A stretch of DNA of 59,553 nucleotides, taken from Bacillus sp. EB600 (GTDB lineage Bacteria > Bacillota > Bacilli > Bacillales > Cytobacillaceae). The stretch's first letter is position 1, and every line of letters starts with the position of its first letter. Below are positions 53,911 to 59,553 of the stretch, one piece after another. A model generated the notes under the pieces. That model made no database searches and was not told the origin of the DNA. It saw only the letters and a list, made by a program, of their open reading frames with translations. Location: the NCBI RefSeq assembly GCF_024494385.1, contig NZ_JAEVLT010000028.1, forward strand, positions 1-59,553, given 5' to 3'. A program made the translations under genes and the position numbers.

Positions 53911-54013
53911 TTCCTCTTTTTATGCAGGATTTTATACAAAATGAAGCGTCAGAGCCGATTTAAAAAGATTCCAAAACCCTTGTTATGACGAGAATGTATA
54001 AAATCCTGCATAA
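53911..54013. repeat. Short repeat element with 17-bp terminal inverted repeats, copy 2
   Basis: ATGCAGGATTTTATACA (53922-53938) is the exact reverse complement of TGTATAAAATCCTGCAT (53995-54011). The right arm extends to the 19-base block also seen at 52368. Size about 90-100 bases, no coding, MITE-like. No target-site duplication is obvious by eye. Confidence 0.65.
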
Positions 54014-54033
54014 TCCAGAAAAACGGTCAAACA

Positions 54034-54062
54034 AAAACCCCTTGTAGCTCAAGGGGTTTTAA
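54034..54062. terminator. Bidirectional terminator
   Basis: AAAACCCCTTG/CAAGGGGTTTT around TAGCT. Confidence 0.8.
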
Positions 54063-54130
54063 ATTTGCCAACTTCCTAGAGGTTTTTTTATGTAAACCAA
54101 GAATGAATAGGGTATGCATGAGCAAATCAG

Positions 54131-54300
54131 TTGAATGTAACATATTTTTATAAACGTTACATTCAAAAAAATCGAATGGTCAAGGCCAATATTTTCAACA
54201 TATTGAATGTAACTTTTTATCCTTTAAGTTATATTCGTTTTTTTACTTAAGACATAAAAAAAGCTGCATCTGCAGCTGATATTTTTAAATTTAACACCCT
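54131..54300. repeat. GAATGTAAC hairpin plus terminator module, copy a
   Basis: Perfect TTGAATGTAAC/GTTACATTCAA hairpin at 54131-54166, a second degenerate one from 54203, then AGCTGCATCTGCAGCT (54262-54277) after a run of A. It lies 3' to the minus-strand membrane gene at 54331 and likely ends it. Related modules occur at 56424, 57143 and 57740. Confidence 0.6.
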
Positions 54301-54330
54301 TCAGTTCAATAACAAACAATTAAAAGCTAC

Positions 54331-54822
54331 TCATAATTCTGATTGGGAATTATTTGCTTTCTTAATTGTTTGTTCAACAATGTACTGATACCCATAAATA
54401 ATAATTGCTAAAGACACACATATAAAATACCACATAGAACGTGTCATTTTTTTAAACTCAAATATTCCAACTTTTTTATTAATAGCATAAAAAGGAAAAG
54501 CACAAATATAATCCAATACTGCATTTGTAATTAAGTATTTGAGAAAACTGCCGTATGTTAGTTTAAACACCCATAGTGTGGTTACAAAATAAGGACCTAA
54601 TATAAATGAAAAATCCATAGGAACACCAGAAAATAAGGGATTTTTATTTTTCCACCATCTTTTCTTATTAGCAATTACACTAAAAACACTTAGGAATAAA
54701 TTAATAAAACTTGCTACAGGTAAAAACCTAAAAAATGATTTTTTTCCCATGAAAGGAACAGTCAGCCACGGAATGATTAACATTGCTAATGAGAATGCTA
54801 TTTGTTTATTATGTTTATACAT
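54331..54822 (-). CDS. Small integral membrane protein, 163 aa
   Basis: Four to five hydrophobic segments: FSLAMLIIPWLTVPFMG near residue 10, a stretch near 35-50, FILGPYFVTTLWVFKLTYG near 72-90, LKYLITNAVLDYICAFPFY near 94-112, and WYFICVSLAIIIYGYQYI near 132-149. KKRWWKNKNPLF lies between the first pairs. It is a clear paralog of the gene at 56562. Unknown family to me; Bacillus relatives are annotated only as membrane proteins. Confidence 0.75.
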   Translation of the reverse strand: MYKHNKQIAFSLAMLIIPWLTVPFMGKKSFFRFLPVASFINLFLSVFSVIANKKRWWKNKNPLFSGVPMDFSFILGPYFVTTLWVFKLTYGSFLKYLITNAVLDYICAFPFYAINKKVGIFEFKKMTRSMWYFICVSLAIIIYGYQYIVEQTIKKANNSQSEL

Positions 54823-55000
54823 AAACTTACTCCTTAAACCGTATTTTTAACTATTTAATCAATCAAATTTAATATCCCCGAGATGGAAATAAAATACAAT
54901 AAACAACTGAAAAATTGATTTAACACAAAAAAAGGGACCTAATGCTAAAATAACGGGTTCTCTTTTGGGGTGCAAAAGTCAATTTCACAATACATTTTTA

Positions 55001-55031
55001 ACGTGAATTCACACATGAATTCACGTTTTTT
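55001..55031 (+). terminator. Hairpin terminator ACGTGAATTC/GAATTCACGT
   Basis: Perfect 10-bp arms around ACACAT, followed by TTTTTTATTT. No plus-strand gene ends just before it, so it may end an unseen transcript. Confidence 0.6.
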
Positions 55032-55126
55032 ATTTCCTTGATATTACTACGCTCTTTGATGTTTTTATTAAAATTCAATCATTATTTCGCATACCAATTC
55101 TCGAATATGGAAATAATTATTGTACA

Positions 55127-55186
55127 GTGTGAATTTAACTGTGAATTTAACTGTGAATTAACATGTGATTTTTACTGTGAATTACG
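55127..55186. repeat. Tandem TGTGAATT repeats
   Basis: Three 12-base units of GTGAATTTAACT type plus two looser TGTGA boxes, all in the same orientation, upstream of the DUF2975 region. The open frame across it is a by-product of the repeat. Confidence 0.55.
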
Positions 55187-55361
55187 AAGGATATTATTTA
55201 TTTTAAGTAGGTTCTGTTATCTTTCGTTGTTGATTTGCTTTATTAAACTATTTGGTAGTTTTGTTGAACAAGTTGTAAATTTAACATTTTAAAGTTAGAG
55301 CATTTCTTTGTTATAAGAAATGCTCTTTATCTTTGTCTGAAATTAAAAGGATATTTCTATA

Positions 55362-55409
55362 ACGATAACAATATAATAAAATACGATACAAATTTATTGT
55401 AAAACGATA
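55362..55409 (+). promoter_or_regulatory. Three ACGATA boxes at exact 21-bp intervals
   Basis: ACGATA at 55362, 55383 and 55404, each embedded in AT-rich DNA, ending 50 bases before the DUF2975 start. Two helical turns between boxes put them on one face, as expected for a cooperatively bound regulator, probably the XRE protein of the same operon. Confidence 0.65.
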
Positions 55410-55458
55410 AATTATGTGTTAAAGTCAAGAATGACATTAAATAAGAGAGGTGCTTTTT

Positions 55459-55941
55459 ATGAAACAAGGAACAACGCTCTTTTTGAAGATAGCTGTTATT
55501 CTTATTGGAATCCCAATTCTTGCATTGTGCATATTTTTGGTGCCTAAGATCGGGAACTTTGCTGGAGAATTGTATCCAGATATTGCTTATATGAAATCTC
55601 TCGTTTTAATCGATATGTACACGGCAGCGATACCTTTTTACTTTGCTCTGTATCAAGTTTTTAAACTTTTAAGCTATATTGATAAGAACCAAGCGTTCTC
55701 GGAATTATCGGTAAAGGCTTTAAAGAATATAAAATACTGTGCCATCACAATCAGTACCTTGTACCTGCTAGGTATGCCACTCTACTATCTCATGGGGAAG
55801 AGAGTTGACCCTCCAAGTTTCATACCAATGGGATTGGTCATTATTTTCGCCTCTATGGTGATCGCCGTTTTTGCTGCTGTTCTCCAAAGACTTTTACAAG
55901 AAGCTATTAATATAAAATCAGAAAATGATTTAACGATCTGA
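55459..55941 (+). CDS. DUF2975 membrane protein, 160 aa
   Basis: Four hydrophobic segments, as in DUF2975: near residues 8-26, 44-60, 97-115 and 128-148, with FKLLSYIDKNQAFSELSVKA in between (the typical I.KNQ.FS...VKALK stretch). GAGAGG before ATG 55459; a GTG at 55450 is less likely. It lies 10 bases before a YozG-type regulator gene, the usual arrangement for this family. It may sense membrane or cell-state signals; the role is unknown. Confidence 0.85.
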   Translation: MKQGTTLFLKIAVILIGIPILALCIFLVPKIGNFAGELYPDIAYMKSLVLIDMYTAAIPFYFALYQVFKLLSYIDKNQAFSELSVKALKNIKYCAITISTLYLLGMPLYYLMGKRVDPPSFIPMGLVIIFASMVIAVFAAVLQRLLQEAINIKSENDLTI

Positions 55942-55951
55942 GGTGAATAAC

Positions 55952-56170
55952 ATGGCGATTATCATCAATATTGATGTAATGTTGGCTAAAAGGAAAATGA
56001 GCGTAACGGAGCTTTCGGAGAGGGTTGGAATTGCTATGGCAAATATTTCCATTCTGAAAAATGGGAAAGCAAAAGCGGTTCGTTTTTCAACATTAGAAGC
56101 GATATGTAAGACTTTGGATTGTCAGCCAGGTGATATTTTGGAGTACAAAAGCGACGAAGACACTCAATAA
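55952..56170 (+). CDS. YozG-type Cro/CI HTH regulator, 72 aa
   Basis: HTH: KRKMSVTELSERVGIAMANI followed by SILKNGKAKAVRFSTLEAIC, then LDCQPGDILEY, the standard YozG-like XRE layout. GAGGTGA lies just before ATG 55952. Partner of DUF2975. The ACGATA boxes upstream are a likely target. Confidence 0.88.
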   Translation: MAIIINIDVMLAKRKMSVTELSERVGIAMANISILKNGKAKAVRFSTLEAICKTLDCQPGDILEYKSDEDTQ

Positions 56171-56218
56171 AAACAGACAACAAATTTATTTAATTAAAGG
56201 TAGTCGATAGAGAATTTA

Positions 56219-56248
56219 AGGGATAGCCAATAAGCTATCCCTTCTTTG
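56219..56248 (+). terminator. Rho-independent terminator
   Basis: AGGGATAGC/GCTATCCCT around CAATAA, then TCTTT. Ends the DUF2975/XRE operon. Confidence 0.75.
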
Positions 56249-56423
56249 CGTTTATTGGCGTTATTTAATCAAAGAATTCCATTGATATTAGTTACAAAAA
56301 ATATGATGTGATCTGCTAAGTTTGCACCTCAAAGGGAACCCGTTAATGCTAAAATTAGTCCCTTTTTCATTATCTATTTAAACACTCCTGCTCATTAGCT
56401 TAAGAAACAAAGGCCTTGTATTT

Positions 56424-56500
56424 CAATGTAACAAAGCATCCATTATGTTACATTCATTTTTTCTTCTGAATCCATAAATAAAGCTGCTGGTGCAGCCTGA
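56424..56500. repeat. AATGTAAC hairpin plus terminator module, copy b
   Basis: AATGTAAC (56425) with GTTACATT (56447), then AAAGCTGCTGGTGCAGCCT. It lies 3' to the second membrane protein gene on the minus strand, the same position as copy a. Confidence 0.55.
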
Positions 56501-56561
56501 TCTTTCTTTAAGTACAATCCTTCACAAATTATTGAAATAAAAAAACTAAAAATTTGGTTTT

Positions 56562-57029
56562 CTATACTTTATAATTTGATTTTTTTAAGTCACTTATCAA
56601 TTGAAAACCATATAGAACTAACTCTCTCAAAGTGAGCAACATTAAATATGGAAATTTTTTTATATTAACTAAGGCAATTTTGTAACGTTTTAACTGTTTT
56701 AAGCCAAAGAAGGTAAATATTATATGATTAATTGCATTAATGAGTAAATATAACGGAAATTTACCGTAAGACATTTTTAACATCCAAAGAGCAGAAACAA
56801 AGTAAGGACCCCAATTAAAAAAGTTCATACTATCTAAGGGACCGATACCTTTATAAATACGCCACCATTTCTTTTTTTCACCGAACATATCTAATGCCTT
56901 TGTAAACGTACAAATGAATAGTGCTGAAGGAAGATATTTTTTAAAAGCATTTACACCTAGGAACGGGACGGTTAACCAAGGAAGAATTAGTAGAACTAAA
57001 AGTAATTTTGATTTTTTCAACTGTACCAC
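56562..57029 (-). CDS. Small integral membrane protein, 155 aa, paralog of 54331-54822
   Basis: Shares LPWLTVPFLG..AFKKYLPSA, KKKWWR, and the GPYFVSALWMLKMSYGKFPL block with the gene at 54331. Four hydrophobic segments in the same places. GGTGG lies before the start on the minus strand. The two paralogs each carry a related hairpin module at the 3' end, so they probably duplicated together with it. Function unknown. Confidence 0.75.
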   Translation of the reverse strand: MVQLKKSKLLLVLLILPWLTVPFLGVNAFKKYLPSALFICTFTKALDMFGEKKKWWRIYKGIGPLDSMNFFNWGPYFVSALWMLKMSYGKFPLYLLINAINHIIFTFFGLKQLKRYKIALVNIKKFPYLMLLTLRELVLYGFQLISDLKKSNYKV

Positions 57030-57142
57030 CTCTAGTGTTTATAATGTGTAGTTTTTATAAATTCTAATCTGATGGTTTCATATATGTCTTTTGAATTAAA
57101 CTGCCACGTCAGCTTAGTAAACAAAAGATCTGCAATTCACCC

Positions 57143-57216
57143 AATGTAACAAAACACCATTATGTAACATTCATTTTTAGCATCTGAATCCACAAAAAAA
57201 GCTGCTCATGCAACCT
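57143..57216. repeat. AATGTAAC module, copy c (orphan)
   Basis: AATGTAACAAAACACC then TATGTAACATTC and AAAGCTGCTCATGCAACC. Not next to a membrane gene. With copy d it shares a further 45 bases upstream (AAAGATCT.C.ATTCACCCAATG). Confidence 0.5.
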
Positions 57217-57385
57217 GACGCTTATTCATCTCAAGCACCCGTTAGTGGGCTAAGCTTGTGCGCATTAACTTCGAATAGCGTCGTATTTGGTAAATTTATT
57301 TCTTAATGTCGAACTTTCGGGAACTATATTTGTTCGATATAGTGAACATTTGTAGTAAAATTTATACAATTAATTAAATATTGAT

Positions 57386-57466
57386 TAGAAAGCAAACCTT
57401 TCGAAAGATTGGGATGCAAAGCAAACAGGTCTAAGGTTGACGCTATGACGGCTGGGCTGCCTAAAA
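57386..57466 (+). promoter_or_regulatory. Cyclic-di-GMP-I (GEMM) type riboswitch aptamer
   Basis: Core of the GEMM-I aptamer: GCAAACC, a stem capped by the CGAAAG loop, GGGATGCAAAGC, AGGTCTAAGG, a GACGCTATGACGGC segment (tetraloop-receptor type helix) and GGGCTGCC. Order and spacing match the class, as in Vc2-like RNAs (GCAAACC..CGAAAG..GGGACGCAAAGC..GG.CTAA). The bases GC at 57392 pair with GC at 57421, forming the P1 part around the ligand site. No terminator separates it from the GGGGGGA ribosome site at 57479-57485, so control is likely at translation start. Whether the ligand is c-di-GMP or cGAMP I cannot settle by eye. Confidence 0.88.
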
Positions 57467-57491
57467 TAGCACACTTTTGGGGGGATTTAGT

Positions 57492-57605
57492 TTGATTACT
57501 CTAGCTACTGAAAAAGAACTGGATAAAGAATGGGTGGAACTTATTAAGGAGGCTTTAGAGTTAGGAATATCAGTTGATGAAATTAGAGATTTTCTTAATC
57601 AATAA
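57492..57605 (+). CDS. SinI-like anti-repressor, 37 aa
   Basis: TTG start with GGGGGGA 6 bases upstream. The product contains EWVELIKEALELGISVDEI and then RDFLNQ, the helical SinI domain (compare EWVELMVEAKEANISPEEIR of B. subtilis SinI). SinI-type peptides bind SinR-like repressors and relieve repression of matrix and biofilm genes. The usual C-terminal tail of SinI is absent. The gene is alone, between a cyclic dinucleotide riboswitch and a terminator. No SinR-like partner with matching C terminus is in the window; the broken XRE gene at 51434 is not a good candidate. Too short for ordinary gene finding. Confidence 0.88.
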   Translation: MITLATEKELDKEWVELIKEALELGISVDEIRDFLNQ

Positions 57606-57608
57606 TCG

Positions 57609-57632
57609 AGACCATAATACGGTCTTTTTTTA
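57609..57632 (+). terminator. Rho-independent terminator
   Basis: AGACC/GGTCT around ATAATAC, then seven T. Ends the SinI-like unit. Confidence 0.8.
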
Positions 57633-57739
57633 TTCATTACGATACATAATAAAAGTAAAATTAAGCATTAATAAGAAAGGTTCTTCTTTCATTTATTGAA
57701 CTATCTTGCCATTTAATAAGCAAAAGATCTACGATTCAC

Positions 57740-57815
57740 CCAATGGAACAAAACATCTATTATGTTACATTCGTTCATGATCTTGATCCATAAAAAAACT
57801 GCATACGCAGCTGAT
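57740..57815. repeat. AATGTAAC module, copy d
   Basis: CAATGGAACAAAACATC, TATGTTACATTC, then AAACTGCATACGCAGCT. The rest of 57633-58044 holds no gene; GCATGG/CCATGC (58001-58028) may terminate the minus-strand gene at 58045. Confidence 0.5.
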
Positions 57816-58044
57816 AATTTTCTTGAAAGTTCCGACTTATTATATGTAAAATAATGGTACCCCTAAAAATATGAATCCTGTTTTGAGGCTGTTAATTCCT
57901 TTCCAGAGGATAGCAGTCTTTTTTTATTTAAACTCAGTATAAGGCTGGCAGTTAGCTTAAATCTGAAGTTCATCTTGGTAGGTCCCCAATATAAAGAAGC
58001 GCATGGTAATCCTTTATTGGACCCATGCTTTTGTATGCAAAATA

Positions 58045-58650
58045 TTATAAATTGTTTATAGCCTCGTTAATTTTTTCAATGAGCTTTTCTTTTGTTTGGT
58101 CGCTTGGATAATTCCTATAAATTTTATCATGTCCTACTAAATGCTCTAGCCAACCTTCCAATAAGCTCAAATAAGTATCATTTATATGATTAAGACTACT
58201 TTGCGAACCTACATAGCCATTACCAGCTAAAAACGTTTCAAATCTTACAGCATATGGTCCACCTCTTGCCCGATTAAACGGAATCAAATGGAGATACCCA
58301 TCAAAATCAATAATTAAGGAATTATGGTCATGCTCATTTCCTGCAATTAATACCCTTTTTAAGTCTTCTTTCGTAATGTAAGGATTTTTAGGTTTTTCGG
58401 TTCTGTGGGGACGTATACTAACAGTTGGATCCGTTAAATCATAACTTGTTGGATCAACCTCTACACTTTTTCCTTCCACTTCAATAAAATCATGAGTCTG
58501 CATCCAAAGCTTAGCTGCATAATCATCAAAAGTTAGGTCATCCGACTGGATTTCTTTTTCGTATTTTCCGGTAAACTTTCTAAAAACCCAGTCTTTGTTT
58601 AATCTGTGTGTTGTACCAAGCAAATTAGCCACATCAATTGTATACTTCAA
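58045..58650 (-). CDS. Hypothetical protein, 201 aa
   Basis: Not recognised. On the minus strand AAGGGGAG lies 7 bases before TTG at 58650, so I take that start rather than ATG 58674, which would place the ribosome site inside the gene. The N terminus looks like a small HTH or winged segment (VANLLGTTHRLNKDWVFRKF). The C-terminal half contains HDHNSLIIDFDGYLHLIPF and RARGGPYAVRFETFLAGNGY, which suggests an enzyme-like or immunity-type fold. Acidic overall. Single gene unit. Confidence 0.6.
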   Translation of the reverse strand: MKYTIDVANLLGTTHRLNKDWVFRKFTGKYEKEIQSDDLTFDDYAAKLWMQTHDFIEVEGKSVEVDPTSYDLTDPTVSIRPHRTEKPKNPYITKEDLKRVLIAGNEHDHNSLIIDFDGYLHLIPFNRARGGPYAVRFETFLAGNGYVGSQSSLNHINDTYLSLLEGWLEHLVGHDKIYRNYPSDQTKEKLIEKINEAINNL

Positions 58651-58894
58651 ATCCTGTCTCCCCTTTCTCTCCATTCACTTAATCACTTCAACAAAAGGAT
58701 AAATTTTCCTTCAAATTCTTACATTAAGTATTGGCTACAAAAAGCTTATAAATTTTTGTATATCCTTAGCGTATAAAATCTACGTTTTGACTTCGGGACC
58801 CGTCACTGTAGTTTCAAGACAGCTAGCCTTAGATTAGTTTTTTTCTTTAGAAATAACGGTAAAAAGCCCTGGTTAATAATCTAAAAATTGCTTT

Positions 58895-59090
58895 AGCCAG
58901 CAGCACTGCAGATTGTAAGAAAGGGGAAAAGCATCCTTTCTAACATTCTGTACGTGTCGCTTCGGCATTAAATGGACCGATAACCACGGAATGTAAAGAA
59001 AGAAAAACGCCTTTCTTAACATTCCCTGGGTTCCTGTTCCATTTACGGTTGACGCCGCCATACCGAACGAGCCGAAAACCAGAAAACCAA
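58895..59090 (+). ncRNA. Conserved structured RNA-like element, copy 2
   Basis: Second copy of the element at 41690-41884, about 17.2 kb away, same orientation. Helices: GTAAGAAAGG/CCTTTCTAAC (58914-58943), GAATGTAAAGAAAG/CTTTCTTAACATTC (58989-59024), TTAAATGGA/TCCATTTA, CGG/CCG and TTCGGC/GCCGAA closing. Differences from copy 1 fall mostly in loops or keep pairing. It stands before the ArdC-like gene, as copy 1 stands before the RadC-like gene. Confidence 0.6.
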
Positions 59091-59128
59091 AAGATTGAAA
59101 GATCAAATGAATAAAAGAAAAAAGGAAT

Positions 59129-59158
59129 GCAGCCGAGCCGGCTGCTTTTATTGTTTAT
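59129..59158 (+). terminator. Rho-independent terminator
   Basis: GCAGCC/GGCTGC stem, then TTTTATTGTTTATTTTTCC. Could end the transcript of structured copy 2. Confidence 0.75.
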
Positions 59159-59205
59159 TTTTCCCTTTTGCCTTCCGAATCGTAAAACAGCGCAAGCCTT
59201 CTAAC

Positions 59206-59343
59206 CTTCCAGCCGGTAGGACACCCGAACCTTTCCGGCTGGAAGCTAAGGAGGCTATTCAATGGGTCAAGGGGCAAAAACTTTTTGCTTAAAAAGCGCA
59301 CCCCACAGCAAAAAACTTTTTGTGTAAAGAGCGACCTTGACCC
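59206..59343. repeat. Two nested-type hairpins before the ArdC-like gene
   Basis: CTTCCAGCCGG/CCGGCTGGAAG (59206-59245, perfect 11 bp), and GGGTCAAGG/CCTTGACCC (59264-59343, perfect 9 bp) enclosing a direct repeat of CAAAAACTTTTTG. This resembles the hairpin-rich leader at 42001-43040. Confidence 0.7.
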
Positions 59344-59490
59344 CTTGCCTATGCGTGTTTTTCGTTCTTTTTGTAAAAGGGGAAAAATAATCCCTCTTTG
59401 GGGAACTAACTCGCTTCGCAAGTCAAAAGAAATCACAAAACCAAACACTTAAAAGCCAAAACTAATTAAAAATCAAAGGAGGAAAAGCAA

Positions 59491-59553
59491 AATGACAAAA
59501 AGCGTTTATGAAAAATTAGAACAGGGTGTAATACCATGGCGCAGGTTACGCAG
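59491..59553 (+). CDS. ArdC-like antirestriction protein, N-terminal end only
   Basis: AAAGGAGG lies 9 bases before ATG 59491. The 21 visible codons, KSVYEKLEQGVIPWRRLR, match the start of ArdC-type (DUF1738/zincin) proteins, in which a short helix ends in EKGVIPW(R/K). The gene runs off the window. ArdC proteins of plasmids bind single-stranded DNA and protect incoming DNA from restriction. The middle of the usual N-terminal helix is shortened here. Confidence 0.65.

Noticed and set aside
55038..55292. 84-codon frame rich in Cys and Phe
   Set aside because: Created by tandem TGTGAATT repeats; no ribosome site and no protein-like pattern.
1..59553. CRISPR arrays, tRNA or rRNA genes
   Set aside because: No regularly spaced repeats with unique spacers and no tRNA or rRNA signature sequences were seen.

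Overview
The window looks like DNA from a spore-forming Bacillaceae (Firmicutes). It is AT-rich, with strong AGGAGG-type ribosome sites, many TTG and GTG starts, YjcZ-type glycine-rich small proteins, a SinI-like anti-repressor, a YvrJ protein and a DUF2975/XRE pair. No rRNA, tRNA or CRISPR array was seen. The right third (about 41.3-59.5 kb) has plasmid character: a RadC-like JAMM protein, the start of an ArdC-like protein, a DUF1173-like protein, an ATP-dependent DNA ligase, a ribbon-helix-helix regulator, and two copies of a structured RNA-like element.

Left part (1-20 kb): an accessory catabolic region showing heavy duplication and decay. It has an APH-type phosphotransferase with a translationally coupled helical partner, an aryl-aldehyde and an aryl-alcohol type dehydrogenase, a tyrosine phosphatase, two paralogous acyl-CoA ligases, a NUDIX hydrolase, an SDR, a MaoC-like hydratase and two intact TetR regulators. 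Between them lie fossils: a second phosphotransferase truncated and joined to a thiolase 3' end, a TetR gene with two stop codons followed by a thiolase remnant, and a TetR 5' end joined to the middle of a thiolase gene. Seven promoters carry the same palindrome, TGAC-N6-GTCA, placed over the -35 and spacer, which suggests one TetR-type regulon.

Middle part (19.4-40.6 kb): one long co-directional acyl-CoA catabolic cluster. In order: TetR, SCP2-type thiolase, acyl-CoA dehydrogenase, an SDR lacking the catalytic Tyr/Lys, a two-subunit benzoyl-CoA reductase / 2-hydroxyacyl-CoA dehydratase-like enzyme, a single ASKHA-type [4Fe-4S] activase, a crotonase, an HSD17B10-like SDR, a GalT-like protein, a class III CoA-transferase, a further crotonase, 3-hydroxyacyl-CoA dehydrogenase, a PaaG-like crotonase, two small unknown genes, acyl-CoA dehydrogenase, fused isobutyryl-CoA mutase IcmF, acetyl-CoA acetyltransferase and a hotdog thioesterase. 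Together they could activate an acid to its CoA thioester, carry out a difficult radical-type reduction or dehydration, and beta-oxidise the product, with IcmF handling a branched intermediate. The substrate cannot be read from the sequence. Aromatic or alicyclic acids, or 2-hydroxyacids such as phenyllactate, are the best guesses.

Right part (40.8-59.5 kb): plasmid-like backbone and small stress or sporulation genes, many broken by stop codons or frameshifts. The most striking item is a cyclic-di-GMP-I (GEMM) type riboswitch directly before a 37-residue SinI-like anti-repressor, which would link a cyclic dinucleotide to the biofilm switch. Other notable items are a reconstructed PD-(D/E)XK nuclease pseudogene beside a DUF1643 protein, paired 15-bp operators, three 6-bp boxes spaced exactly 21 bp, and several families of small inverted repeats.
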